DNA from: Bugula neritina
Lineage: Eukaryota; Bryozoa; Gymnolaemata; Cheilostomatida; Bugulidae
Assembly: GCA_964035545.1 (NCBI GenBank)
Contig: OZ037769.1
Location: 12,700,633 to 12,764,632 of the forward strand
DNA length: 64,000 nucleotides
Direction: 5' to 3'
Position 1 is the first letter of the stretch. Each line of letters opens with the position of its first letter. The position numbers were made by a program, and so were the translations under genes. The notes below the pieces were generated by a model, which saw only the letters and a program-made list of their open reading frames with translations, had not been told where the DNA came from and ran no database searches. Of this stretch, positions 41,863 to 55,152 are shown piece after piece.

Positions 41863-42869
41863 CTTGATTTCTCACCTTTCTCCACCATTTCCTGATCCGG
41901 TGGCAAACCTGATGCCATTTTAATGCATATATGTTATTATTGTGATCAAATACACAGAACAAATTCACTGAACTAGTATTATATTGTATGTATAAGAAAA
42001 ATGAGGAAAAGGAAATGAGAATTTTCACAATTCAAATTACCAGTATTACAGCTAAAGCTAGATGATAAAATAAGACAAATATTTATATCGAGTTAGTAAA
42101 ATATCTGAGTTTTATTTAAACAGGAATTGGCCTTTAATATCTATAAAAAATAATTTGAACTTGTAGCCTATATTCTAAGAAAATGATATTCTGCTGTGTT
42201 ATAGATACTGCAGTAGGTCAAAATTAAGTTTTAGAAAATTAAAAACTGCAGAATACGTTGAATATCGCATTTCAGAACTGAAGCTGCCACGCATAAGTTT
42301 TGGTTTTATTATAACTTATCATAAACCCAATAATTGAGTTTGAACATGCCCTCATTCAAATGAAACTGAAGCAAAGCTGTTGACAAGCTTCATTAGTTTA
42401 TTGCTGTGCATAAACAGAAAATGATTTCTACTGATATTTTATTGTTATGTAGAATAATTTATATAACTTATATATAATAAAAGTCCGGAAATCTCATATT
42501 TTGCTTGCATGGTTAACTTTCAATACTCACACCAGCTACGACTTTGCAAGATTTTCATCACAATGCATCACCATCACCTACTGCTTCTGTTTGTAAAACT
42601 AAAATGTCAACTACTTCTTTTGAATAAAAGTAACTTCTATTTTTATATAACTTATAACAGCTAATCTTTCTAATTTACAAAAGTGTAAAGACAGACATAA
42701 AATACAAAAACAATCCTGAATGAAATTATAAAAAATAAAAGTTGTATAGGAACAGAGTGATTGGGTATACACTATAGCTAGTGACAGTACGTTAAGTATT
42801 TGATCAGAATTTTAGTAAATACTTATAAACCAATTTAAACAGTAGAGCTTGTAGAATAATTTAGCTAAT

Positions 42870-43025
42870 TTTTGCTTGCTTATTTCTCCTCCCCCCTCGC
42901 ATCTCTTCACCACCAATTTATTGCTTAAGCCTTGGCAAATGTTTACAAATTGTAAAATAATTCGAATCACAGACCTCCCGCTTGCAAGCAAACAACCTTA
43001 CCAATTACACCACAGGGGCTGCTGG
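42870..43025 (-). repeat. tRNA-derived SINE, family B, only in the left arm
   Basis: The minus strand reads TGGTGTAATTGGTAAGG, TTGCTTGCAAGCGGGAGGTC and GATTCGAAT. The right arm at about 55.9-56.0 kb carries the flanking sequence on both sides but not this insert. Confidence 0.65.
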
Positions 43026-44034
43026 GTTAACTCAACAGTACACAAACTTTAAAAAGTATTAAGAAGTTACCCTCCATTTTATTGCAATGTGTAATAACAA
43101 TATTAATATATTAGTGTATACACATAAATTTACCATACTATAGTAAAATTTATTATTCTAAAATCAGCTTTGATTTTTATTATCATTATTAGTTGAGCGA
43201 AAGTAGCCTAACTTTTCTTAGTTGTGTTTTTAGGTTTTTATATATAATAATATAATAAAAAAACACATTTAGATTTATATATATAGCCATCATTGTAATT
43301 CTGGTAAGAAATGTGGTAACATTTGCACCAAGACTGAAAATGTTAAACTATAGCATATAAATGCTGTATGCCACCTTTGAAATAGGTATTTGCAACATTG
43401 TTGTTTGTCTTATTGATTGTGAGATTGAGCAATAAAGAGGCTTTCCAATGTAGATATCAAAGAGTGTTTCTAATTGTGAGAATTAAGAAAATTCTGTGAA
43501 AATGGAAACATTTGCATCTAACTAATTTGAAGCAATTTAAAGAAATATAAATGATTATTTGTATACAAAAGATAGTTTTATAAGTTTGCTGTGTCATAAT
43601 GTTTTACTGAGCATATAGTAAAAATATCATTATTATATATTATATATTATTATATAATATAACTGATATATAATAAAATGCTTCAGTTTAGCATGCAACA
43701 GTATATCAACATGTATAGTGTAAATACATTAACATGAATAACTTTACCTTGCCATACTACTTTGCTAAATATTTTTACTTGTAAAAGCTGCCACTCAAAA
43801 AATTGAGTCATCATTGCATTAATGCACACCTAATGATTGTGCATCATAAAAAATTTCTTTTAGAATTATGAAAATAAAATAATACTTATATGCAGGTTTT
43901 ATCTAATCCTACGCACATTTGGTTGACTATGAAAATATAGTAACATCAAATGTTTAAACAATGAATTAGGTCATTGATTGTTCATGCCAGAATTTTTCTG
44001 TTAGCTATGCTTAGTATTTAAAGAATAAAAGAAA

Positions 44035-44040
44035 TTTATT
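44035..44040 (-). terminator. AATAAA polyadenylation signal of the SLC22 gene
   Basis: TTTATT on the plus strand, i.e. AATAAA on the coding strand, about 46 bases after the stop codon. It is embedded in an inverted repeat of TTTAAAGAATAAA. Confidence 0.55.
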
Positions 44041-44086
44041 CTTTAAAGAAGGTCTGGCATTTCTGACTTGCTTTTAACCAGCAGCA

Positions 44087-47000
44087 TTATATCTTAGTTT
44101 GGGCATCGTCTAGGGGACCGACAGCTTTTTTGAAATCGTCTTCTTTTGCTTCTAGTTGTCTGTATAAAAATATTTTGTGATTATCAACTCTATTGTTATA
44201 GTTAATATTACACAAGGTATATAAATATGAGAGAATAACATGCAGGTGTGTAATGAACAGGCATACACTTTCAAAAAATTGCAAGAAATAAAATGAAAGA
44301 CAGACATTCAGACACCTGGAGAGACAGACAGACAAACAGACAGACACACAGACAGACACACAAACAGACAGACACACAGACAGACACCTGGAGAGACAGA
44401 CAGACAAACAGACAGACACACAGACAGACACACAAACAGACAGACAGACAGACAGATAGGCAGGCACATATACACACAGACAAGCACACAAACAGACAGA
44501 CAGACAGACAGACAGGCACACACACAGACAAGCACACATACACACAGACAAGCACACAAACAGACAGACAGACAGACAGACAGGCACACACATGGGGCTG
44601 CCACACTACAGTCGACACGTGACTGTGAACGCGTTTTCTGTGACGTCACAACTGTCTGATTTCTGAACGCAACTGTCAGTTTTTCGCGATGAGTTCAGAG
44701 TTTGACAAGGCGAATGCTCAATTTCAGCGATCAGCCAATTACTGATTGGCAGGTAAGCCCTGATTGGTTAAATGTTTTTACTTATTTTACGTGCTACTAG
44801 CGAGCATTATTATTTGAGTTGGTTCTTCAAAAACTATATTATTTTACTTTTAAAATAATTATGATGGAGATATGTATGAAAATCTTAATAAATTATGAAA
44901 ATAAGTATTTATTAGATAAATTGGGCTAAATTTTATCTGCATATTTAGTTTTTCTAATTTGGTGGAATTTTATTAGCATATTCAATTCTTTATGCTATTG
45001 AATGCGATTGAATATAGATATTAAATCTTACTAAATGAAGCTAGTAATTTTGAATAAGTGAAGCTAGTAAATTAGGATAAAAATAAATAGTAAATCTTAT
45101 TGAATTATGCTAGTAAATCTCAATAAATTGCGATAAATTTAATTTCTGGTTGCTGTGAATACAGCAGAAACTAAGCTACAAGATTCCTAATGGTTAAAAG
45201 TTTACTGCAGTGCTAGAGACAGTTAGCTTTCAGCGTTAGTAGTGAACTGTAGTGTGACCAGCAAAAAGTAGGAAGTGGCGTTGAAGGTATGCGAGAGCAG
45301 CTCCAAAATGGCGTCCACAGTCGAGTTTCGACTGTAGTCTGTCATCCCCAATACACACAGACACACACACAGACAGACATACACGTATATAAACAAATAG
45401 GTTAACAGCAAGGAAAAATATATAAGTAAACCATTGAGTATTTGAAAGAAAAGAGAGAGCTCAAAAATCAACATATAAAATACAATAATAAGTTGATGAG
45501 CAGAAATTTAAAAGGTGTGTGAAATTCTTCACAACTGAAGTTTACAAATGATTAGCAAAGAAGCATTTTTTAATCTTACCATGTGTGTAAGCACGCCTGG
45601 CCTACCTGGGAAACACATTTGCTTCTTCTATAGTCTCAGGTAACTTTCTACCAGCCGTCTCTGGCAATAAGAAGGTCAGAAGTCCACTAAGTATGACTGA
45701 AGTACCAATGATGGCAGGAGAGAGCAGTTTGGAGTATTTCTCTGGCACGAAGTTACCCTGTGAATCACCAACAGCAAACATTAAACTAGTTGTAGCAAAT
45801 TCTCAGCACAGAGTAGAATTGTGGAAGGAAGAAACTATAGAGACTTGCATGAGATGTCTATTTGAGAACATACTACTTCCTCCGTATCTCACTAAACTGT
45901 GGGTCCTAACACTTCGATCTGTGACATATATAGTAGAATACCAGACTTCACTCACAGTTTCATTAAATTCAGCCATTTTGTCCCTATACACACATACATA
46001 AGCTAAGCAAAATAAAGGTTTTTTTGTGACCTATATAATTTTTTAAGGAAACTGTAAAATATGGAGGGTGTACCTATTGCATGTAAGTACATTATATTTC
46101 TTGATTATAAAATATAGATGAATGCAGCTGCATACCTTTCAAATGATGGTGTTTTATAAACTATCAGTTGGAAGGTATCTGAAAATTTGGAATATAGTGA
46201 AAGGAGTTATGTTCTCACTAAATCACACACCCTGATGCTCTAAATTATGAATTAGAATATTAAATGATCTGATTAATTTTCAAGCAACTGCTTTGCATGA
46301 AAAAAGTTAATAATAAACATGATGTATAGGTTACTAGAACTATGATACATACAATGTCATTAACGAGAGGTGCTAGTATCTGCCCAATTCGCCCCATAGT
46401 AGCATTTAGGCCCAGCAGGCTATTTCTAAGAGTGGTCGGGTAAAGCTCTGCAGCCCACACATAGATGGTGCAGTGAGAGATGGACAGACCAAACTTTCCC
46501 ACAACATTCAGAGCTATGTGGTACCCATTCAGCTGGGCATCATCTATAGAGTGAGGAATAATAAGCTATAGCAAGTGTATGATATAAGGTATAATATGTT
46601 ATAGCAAGTGTATGATATAAGGTATGATATGCTATGGCAAGTGTATGATATAAGGTATAATATGCTATAGCAATTGTATGGTAGAAGTTTATATGATATG
46701 CTATAGCAAGGGTATGATAGAAGTCATAATATGCTATAGCAAGTGTATGAAGTAAGTTATTTAATGTGCTATAACATGAACATAGAATGAGTTATAATGT
46801 GCTACAACATGTACATAAAATATAGCTATGTTATGCTATATAACCAGTACATAATGCGAGTTATAATATATGGTTATAGCAAGTACATAAAGAAAGTTTT
46901 TATAGAATATGTTACTAGCTATAGCAAGTATATAAAGTAATGTATAATGTGCTATAGCATATATTTATTATTTACATAGAACTAGTTATATGATGCTATA

Positions 47001-50000
47001 GCATGTACATAAGTTAGGTAACACACTGCTATAGCAAGCATATAAAGTAATCATTATATTGCTATAGCAAATATGTACATAATGTAAGTAATACAGTGCT
47101 ATATTAGTAAGTATAATATATAAAAGCCAGATTTAAAAGTTTTCAACATTGATTCATCCCAATAAGGTTTACTTTTTGCTTAGCCTAGGGCCACATGGTG
47201 CGTATTTTTGCATGTGAAAATTGAAATCAAAAGTAGCAAAGGAGTCCACTGTAGCGTCAGTGATGCATGATAAATAAAGCTTCCATTTTTAAATCGCACT
47301 CGCTTTCAATAAAACGCAATTTACTGGAACGTAGCACTAAAATAAAGAAATTGGGCTGGCTGAATAACTACCAGCCAATTAGGTGACGACGACAGAGATG
47401 ATTCGAACTTGCGTTGAAAATGCTGAGCGACAAGTGCGAATGTTTTCTCAACGCGCACAGTGGACACCTTTGCTACTCGTGATTTCAATTTTCGCATGCG
47501 ACAATACGCATAGTGTAGCCCTAGGCTTACTCTGATTACACACGCAGGTAATATTATTAGTAGCACATGATTACTCTAACTTACCAATTTATTTGATATA
47601 AATGTATTTATATGACCAACTTCCATGCCAACAATTACACTCTAAGAAAAAAACTCAGGTAAACTACATACAGATACATTACTTAATACTTACATATAAA
47701 TATAACAAACATACCTTCAACAAAGTGATCTACCAACACAGTTGCTATGCAGGCAGAGCCTGCAACCAGAAGCCCAAAAATACACAGCTTTTTCCTACCC
47801 AGTCTGTTGATACTGAGACAGACTGTGTAAGACATGAATTCAACAACCACAGAGAGAAGAAAGTTGGTGTAGATATTTCCTCCTATGTTGCCGCTGTTCA
47901 AGGACAAGCCGTAATAGCCTGCACAACTCGAGGCCCTAAAACACAGCCAGCAATATCATACTTACTCAGTTAATTTTAAATCTTTTATATCCTACAGCTC
48001 AAGATTATTTTTTAGGAAGAGAAGATGTTAATGAAAGCATGTATTTTCTAATTTTCATATTTTGTGAGAATTGAACATGAGTTCTACTAACCAAGTAACG
48101 CAAAGTATTATTGCACGTGCAAACAGTGTTCTCCCTTTCTTTAGTACTTCTGACAATGGAGCTCTGGAAACCGAGGTGTCTTGCTCAAGAGAAAAGCCAT
48201 CAGGGAGCACAACTCCATTTGTTCTAGCAGCTCTGCTAACCACTTGGCTTGCTTCAGCAGTTCTTCCCTTGCTGAGTAACCATCTGGCTGACTTTGGGAC
48301 AAGCCTACGACGACAACTTGGACATTTCAAACATAAATTTGTAAACTTTATATAATACGCATGCTAATTATAGTTAAAATTATGTAACATTAAAATTTAA
48401 AATGACTTAAAACAAATTAAAACCATTGTTTAATAAACATAAATTTGTAAGTCCTCAAGCTTGCAGTAAATTTTATGCTATAGTCACAATTCAAACTCTG
48501 GTGTGTATGCATCTTTTATTTTGCAACCAACTAAATATTATATACACAAAAATTATTATTTAAACTGCAAAAACTAAAAAAAATGCTGTTACATAGTTGA
48601 GGGGTCATGATAAAAAAGTAGCATCTATTTATTACAATTGCGAAATCTTTTACGAGTTTCCCAAATCGGCTGCACAATGTGTGACATATTTACGACACTC
48701 ATTAATTATTTTATCGGGACAATTCTAAACATTTTCATAAAATTGCCTTTACCTTAGTATCTTAGTCCATGTGTAACCTAAATGCCTACATCCTCTATGA
48801 ATATATAACCACATTCTAAATTTATTTGAAACATGCAACTTAGAAACGTTTAAATGATTTTGTATTATATATACGCAGTGTTAATAGTTTATAATTTAAT
48901 TCTAGTTTAAAGTCGTTGGCCATATGATATTATTCTACTCTGTACTTTAAAAAACAGTAAAATCTATTTTTATTGGAAAGACACTAAAACTGGTCTTAAA
49001 ACAAATATCAACCACTAAATGAACAGCAATACAATCGTCAAAACTTATTATTGGACAGAGTGGCAGCTAAACATGAATAGACAATTCTCAGTAACAAACT
49101 TTTGTGAAAACTATTTGACATAAATGCTACTCTTTTTTGCTGTAGTTTTTTGGCTGTTTATATTGAATGTTTTTGAAAGTGAACAATTATGCCCTCTTCT
49201 ATGCAAGATCTCTAAGAAAAGAATTCATCTGCCAACTCTACTCACCAGATGTAAGAGAGGAATAGCAATGCTGGAGCAGTGGTGGCAATTTGTGTGTAGA
49301 ACCAGTCTTTGGAGAGATAGGCTATTCCAGTCAATATGACAAAGCCGGTGGTGTAGAAATAGCGTACGGCAACACCTATGTAGACTCGGTACTGTTTACC
49401 AACCAGTTCCATTGCTGAAACAATGTGTGAAAGATCGGTTTATTACAATGCTTAGCAGCTTGCAAGATTTTACTTTTATATAATTGATTTCTAATTGGAG
49501 TAATGGAAAACCTTCCTTAACTAGGAAACATATAATTGACTTTTGGTCAAAATTTCATTAATTATTTTGATTTACAAACTGAAAGAAACTTTATATAACA
49601 AAAATATATTGCTTTTCTAGCTTATCAGCCTTAATCAATCAACTGTAAACTATTTTGTATAGCAATATAGAATTTACAGGAGTCAATAAATTTATATACC
49701 AACAAAAAATTATTTGTAACAAAGCTATAACAATTATATAATGTAACTGCATGGTAAGAGTTTTGTGAGATAGACGTTAATTGGTAAGAAGTAGAGGTGT
49801 AGGAGTTAAGAGTAGGAGATATAGAAGGATATATGGCAAAAGGCAGAAGAATTATATGGGTTATACGGGTGGTAGCGAGTAGAGGGGTAAGGGTTGGATA
49901 GTAAGAGTTACGTGGAGTAAGGGTGAGATGGTAATTAAGTAGAAGGAGCCATTTGCATGAAATGCTCTTTGCAAAACTTATAAATAAAACCATAGTACCA

Positions 50001-53000
50001 TTGTGCATCTTTACATTGAATAAATTGCATTCTTTTTTTTAAATAATATTATAATACTGATTATATTCAGTTATTTTCAATCAATATAAAAGTATTTATA
50101 GTAGTAGAAGTTTGATTATCAGTTATAAAGTGTTTACATGACTGCGGATTCAATAGTGAACAATAAGCTGTTTAAGTTTATATTGCTTACTATTAGATTC
50201 TCAGTAACACGTAAAAATCGAAAAATATTCTTTGCTATTTACATAGGAACATAATAAAAAATTCGGTATACTGAGTAAGTAAGAAGTAATATAATGACAA
50301 GTTTTGCATACCGATAACAAAGAGGCACATGTATAGCCCTGTAGCACATCCTCCTACGCCCATCCTGAGCACCGCAAACAAGTAATAATATGGGGAGAAG
50401 GCAGCACCAAAACCAAACAGAATTAGCAGCCCTATAGCCAACACTATTGCTTTCTTTCTGCCAATTCTAGAAATAACAACATTACTGGCTTTTTAAGGTG
50501 TAATTTGAATAAACTTGACACAATTTGTAGGAATACCATTTAACTGTGGGGATCAGGCAATTGCTGCAATTTGTGGTTAAGCGTTATAAGAATGCAATTA
50601 GTTTATATTTCTACGCAATCATTATATGACATATTGTATGCATATTTCTGAATTTATATAATAAATACTGCATGGTTTACTTTATATACATGCATTATAA
50701 ATGAAGCAACATATTTTTGTAATATATTCTCTTATTTTATTAGCTCCAGTAATATAGAATTAACTTAGCAATTTAATTTAGTAAAGTCACCCGCTTATAT
50801 AATACTATATGTATGCATCAAATGCAAAAAGAGATTATATAATGCTATACAATGATAAAAAAAACTTCATTCTTAATCGAAAGAAAGCAATTTTAAGAAA
50901 TATATATTTCTATTTATAACTCACACATCAGACAGAATTCCGAAGACTAAATTTCCAATCAGGGATCCAGCCATGTACAACATTGTACTTAGTGTAGACT
51001 TGAAGTTTTCCTCGCACACCAAGTCCCACTTGAAAATCAATCGATTCATTCACATTTTATCCCTAATTTTTTTAAATACAAAAAAATCTGACAAATTATT
51101 ATATGGAATTTAATGAAGTTGCACACATCTTACAAAGAATGAACATGGTTGCATAACAGTTGGCTTTACTCTACTAAATTATATTATGCAGCTACAGAGA
51201 AATTCTAAACCAATTTCATTTTAAACAAATTAAATGAATTATTAAAGACAAAGTTTTTCAAACATAAACTTAGCAACTATAAAAACATAAGTTTCAAAGT
51301 AAAGCCGAGATTAGAGGCTATTTTTAAACAACTATAGTGCAGATTATACGTGGGAAAAAGTAGTATTAACATGGTACATGTGACAAACGCCCTTACTTCT
51401 GTCACAATAGTCTTGGAGAAGTATTCTTTAGAGTAGACGAATTTCTGGCATGGCTCTGACACAATCTGGTTACCGAAGGAATTGCTGTAGTCGGTGCAGG
51501 GGTCATACGATTCAATCGCTGAGAAGTTGTAAGAAAGGCTGGTCATATTAAACTCGAAAGATTCATCCGTGGAGTTGTGTGCACATCTGTAAGTATAAAA
51601 TATATTTATATTGTATATATATTTTCACAATTGAATTGCAGGATTGAAACATCATTTTCTCATATAAATTTGAGTTTATAAGCTATAGTGCAGTATATAT
51701 ACTGCAAATTTGAAACGTTGAAAATACTTGACTGTAAAGTTTGTTTGAACAAGACTAGTTCAATTATTACTAATTCAATTGCAAGACTATACTCAGCTAT
51801 ATAGCTGGCTACTGTTAGCTATTAAGCTGTTGCATTCATCCTACTTAAGAAACTTATTATTATTCTGCTTCCATGCACTAATTTTTCTGACAGCAATACA
51901 ACATTCTATAGATTAGTTTAAACATGATAGACAGTTTTTCTAATATTATATTATTAACCATGAAAAGTTCAAAAAGTTGTTTAAATACTGCAGAGATTTG
52001 TGAGAGACTCTGCAGTTCTAATGCATACAAGGAGCCAGCACCATATATGTTATGTGCTGCCGCATTGTATACAATCATATGTCATCAAAAATTACATGTT
52101 TGATATATGTATTGCGAAGCCCTAAAAATTTGACAAAACTTACTCTATAGAAATAACATTTCTACCTTTAGAATGAGAACTATATAATGCAAAAATATAT
52201 TTCAACTTATTAATAAATATTTATATAATTTACAAGTTTGTTTAAAGACAATATGCTAATCATGTTTTGTAATTTTATAACTTCAAAATTATTGAAATTT
52301 TGCAATATACTTAAAATTTTTATTTGAGTGCCTGCTTAGAAAGCATAAAGCAACAAAATGTTAAACAGGCATGCAAATAGAATGTTGCGTGTCCATTATA
52401 CCTAACTAAAAAACTAACATTGAAACTAAGTTTTAAAGGTAAATTTTGAGTTCATTTAAATAATTGAACTTTATTATAGTAAATTTGACATTGCATATAA
52501 ATACTTTGTAAAATATTGTGTTAAACTGAAGTTACAAAAGTTGAAAATTTTGTCAGTTGGTTCACTATATACCACCCCACAATGCAATGCAGCAAGGCCA
52601 GCTTAAGGTAAGATTATAGGAGGTCTGTTATTATAACACATATATCAAGACATTAGACTTTAGCACAAAAGTAGAACACTGTTTTCTAGCTGATCTTCAC
52701 ATAGACTTTTTTTGACTTTCTCACCAAAAGGTCAAGATTTTATGCAAGCAGCAAGCAGCATATAAACAAAGCCGTTGAACTTTAATGGAAAAGTAAATTG
52801 TACTATATATTTCCGAGCTAACTGCAATTTTCACACAGAGCACACTTTAGACATTCTCATGGAAATGTCGAGATTTTATGCTCTGTTAAATAAATCTTTC
52901 TCATGTTACACTTTTTGTTATGATTATATAATCCGTTTTTTAACTTGAAACTATAACTGGTCCAAGGTTACATAACTCCAGCTGTCAGAGGCTTGGCACT

Positions 53001-54622
53001 GAAGTATCTGGACACACCTCCAGCTCTGTCCAATAAAACACTTTGTATATGTAATATGACGTCTATATAACCAGCTTCATCATGTCACGGTGACGTTATA
53101 TAATATAAACCATACATTATACTTTGTTTATAAATATGCAGCTTTTATGTTTACATTACAAAGTAGTCATGCATAAAACACTACTAACGAATCTTTAAAA
53201 CTGTTTGAACATTCCAAAAGCATAAAAAGCCTTTGTCGCATTATGCTAATATACAAACAACAAGCACACATTATTACAGCTTTAATTTGAGTTTAAAAGC
53301 TGTTAGCTACTATATTATTTTCTGTACTTTGTATGTATACACAGCTATTTTGGCTACCACAAAAAGCTAACTTTTAGAGTATTGTAATATAAACCCAGCA
53401 TACTTTATGTCATAATTTTCTTTTTCGTTCATGCAGTATTTGCATGGTGGTCAATACATCTTTATTGAAATGCAACAAATATTGGAAATGGGGAATATAT
53501 AAAAAGAATTTTGTTTTAAATTTAACTTCTGACGCATCACATATAAAATGTATTGTTAAGTTATTCACCTATATATCTTGGGTATCAGCTTAATACAACT
53601 TTGCAGGGTTGTATAAAAAGCTCACCTGTGAGAATCCCTGATGGAAAGAGTTTGCTTAAAGCGCCTAAGAACTTACTCATGTGACACAAGAGCAACTATG
53701 GCTGGATGCTCTTCCTACCATCACCAATGGCTGTTACTGGGGTTCGAACCCATGACTTCGTGTTTACTAGGCAAATGCTCTAACCTCTAGACCACGGTTA
53801 CTCCCTTCAGGATAGTATATGCTCAAGCATATTGCTTTTAAAATACATTTTGTGCATACATGTTTTAATAAACTCAGGATGATGGCTCCACTTGCTGATG
53901 ACTTGCTGCTAGGCTTAGTGACAGAGGTTAAATAAAGCTGGAATGATTGATAATTTCTATTTTTTGACTACTGCAGCACTCTGATTAATTATTAAGCTGG
54001 CTTTAATGTTTAAAACACAGGCTATACAAAACAAATGAATCTACTCTGCTGTAGAAATTGATAGTCAAACCTAGCGATAATTAGTGTCAGTTCTACTGCA
54101 GTGCCTCAACCACTGACAAACACATCAACTCAAAGAGCCTCATCTTGAGCTAATGCATGACATGTATATATATGCACAAAATCTATTATATAAAAACAAT
54201 ATGTTTGGACACACTACCCTGAAGTTGTTTTAGCTGATGTAAATAATATAATGCTCAAAAATGTAATGTGTCTGGGATTCCTGAAGCCCTTTCATTTATA
54301 AAATAAAAATACAGCTATAATAACTTGAGTTGACTTACATAATATTATATCTTATAGGTTGTTTTATTCCATAAGATTATGTCAATAAGTATCAAACAGA
54401 TGCTATATTATAATCACAGGTTTAAGAACTAAGCAAGTTATGCCAAAAAAGTTTTAAGGAACTTAAAACAGAGGCTTACCTAAATTCCGGAGTAGCATTA
54501 AGAAAAACCGCCACAAGTTGATGGAATCCCACGACTATGGTCGGCAGTCCAGCCAGAAAAAACTGAAACTTTTGGTATTTACCAAAACCTCCGATTGTTT
54601 CTAAGACTTTGTCTAGCTTCAT
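44087..54622 (-). CDS. SLC22-family organic ion transporter (10 exons, 536 aa)
   Basis: Exons 54622-54480, 51586-51397, 51028-50925, 50466-50312, 49414-49246, 48304-48092, 47935-47715, 46543-46353, 45757-45606 and 44159-44087 join in frame to 1611 nt ending in TAA. The start is the typical SLC22 opening, [20 protein letters not shown], before TM1. A large glycosylated loop with several Cys follows (exon 2, NST and NFS sequons), then WDLVCEE before TM2 and the major-facilitator signature SDVIGRKKA between TM2 and TM3. Later come [22 protein letters not shown] after TM6, [13 protein letters not shown] (TM7), [19 protein letters not shown] (TM10-11 loop), and [16 protein letters not shown] after TM12. 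Length is normal for the family. Such carriers move organic cations, anions or zwitterions across the plasma membrane; the sequence does not settle the substrate. The introns carry three transposon-derived inserts and two tandem repeats. The gene lies wholly in the loop of the inverted duplication. Confidence 0.93.
44285..44592. repeat. (CAGA/CACA)n microsatellite in the last SLC22 intron
   Basis: About 300 bases of CAGACAGACA and CACACAGA words. The Cys/Val/Ser and Arg/Gln/Thr rich open frames over it are artefacts. The same words resume at 45350-45390, after a transposon-like insert. Confidence 0.95.
44594..45349. mobile_element. DNA-transposon-like element with 44-bp imperfect TIRs (756 bp)
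   Basis: The left end reads GGGGCTGCCACACTACAGTC followed by GACACGTGACTGTGAACGC. The inverse complement of the right end reads GGGGATGACAGACTACAGTC followed by GAAACTCGACTGTGGACGC. No transposase frame is present, so it is non-autonomous. It lies inside the CAGA microsatellite, splitting it in two. Confidence 0.7.
46556..47110. repeat. Minisatellite, unit about 33 nt, in SLC22 intron 7
   Basis: Units of the form TATAGCAAGTGTATGATATA then AGGTATAATATGC. The first five copies (from about 46566) are close to identical and the rest degenerate, keeping the GCTATAGCA word. Confidence 0.85.
47183..47526. mobile_element. MITE, 344 bp, with ~75-bp TIRs and TTA target duplication
   Basis: The left end begins GCCTAGGGCCACATGGTGCG and continues through AAAATTGAAATCAAAAGTAG and CAAAGGAGTCCACTG. 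The right end is the inverse complement of this with few changes. TTA flanks both sides (47180-47182 and 47527-47529), the 3-bp duplication typical of PIF/Harbinger elements. No open frame of note. It sits in intron 7 of the SLC22 gene. Confidence 0.8.
49740..49945. repeat. Purine-rich low-complexity stretch
   Basis: An irregular run of GGTAAGAG, GTAGAGG and AGTAAGGG words in an SLC22 intron. The 125-codon minus-strand frame over it is compositionally biased and not a gene. Confidence 0.5.
51600..54470. other. First intron of the SLC22 gene
   Basis: The long intron between the start exon and the extracellular-loop exon. Apart from the SINE at 53.62 kb I see no exon or structured element. The minus-strand frame at 51878-52078 has no domain. 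Confidence 0.5.
53621..53807 (-). repeat. tRNA-derived SINE, family A (copy 3, best preserved)
   Basis: The minus strand reads CCGTGGTCTAGAGGTTAGAG (A box region), CATGGGTTCGAACCCCAG (B box), then GGAAGAGCATCCAGCCATAG and TTTCCATCAGGGATTCTCAC at the 3' end. It is the cleanest copy for defining the family, in the first SLC22 intron. Confidence 0.85.
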
Positions 54623-55119
54623 TATTACTAACTATTGATTTGGTCAGTAAAGCATGCAGGTGAGTAGTAGTCACTGCAGAAAATGAAGCCAGTAAATACT
54701 GGGTTATGCCTGCACAGGTTGATCAAGATATCACATGGGGGCATTAACCATTCAGTTTAAAAACTGTGAAAGGTTAAATGCACTTAGTTTGACCTTTGAG
54801 CATTTTGCAACCTGTCATATATCATGTTGATTTGAGGTGGCATGTATTTTAAGCTAGAGTTCAAAAAGTTAAAGTATGTAATGTTTATAAACATAATGCA
54901 TAATTTAGCAATAAAACATAAACAGTGAACCCTTGAGCTTTGGATTTTTCCACAGCCCACGTCATAAGAAAGAATGCAAGCTGGCTGCAACAGGATAATA
55001 CTTGATTTGCAAGAAATACATTCTACAGCTCTATAACTACTATACTAGGGCTTCTGCAGCGTTCTGTATCTATCACACAGTAGGAGAACTGTAGGCAAGC
55101 AGCTAGCAACAGCTAGATA

Positions 55120-55152
55120 TAGCAGCAGCGGCAGCAGCAGCAGCAGCAGCAG
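55120..55152. repeat. (CAG)n microsatellite upstream of SLC22
   Basis: About ten CAG units, one of them CGG, about 500 bases upstream of the SLC22 ATG. It could be in the 5' UTR or promoter; it is not in an open frame. Confidence 0.9.

Larger units (their letters stand above)
38700..43645 (-). repeat. Left arm of a large inverted duplication
   Basis: The arm contains gene A and about 2.5 kb upstream of it. Its inverse complement matches 55.41-60.08 kb. Easily recognised pairs are TGTTTTGTTTTGTTAAATTG (41310 region) with CAATTTAACAAAACAAAACA (57510 region), and AGAGTGTTTCTAATTGTGAG (43460) with CTAATTAGAAACACTCTTTG (55565). Similarity fades past about 43645. Outer limits are approximate. Confidence 0.8.

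Noticed and set aside
44087-44649. Cys/Val/Ser-rich and Arg/Gln/Thr-rich frames over 100 codons
   Set aside because: They are translations of the CAGA/CACA microsatellite. Only the last 23 codons at 44087-44159 belong to a gene (SLC22 last exon).
49631-50008. 125-codon minus-strand frame in an SLC22 intron
   Set aside because: Built mostly from a purine-rich low-complexity run; it does not join in frame with adjacent SLC22 exons, which join well without it.
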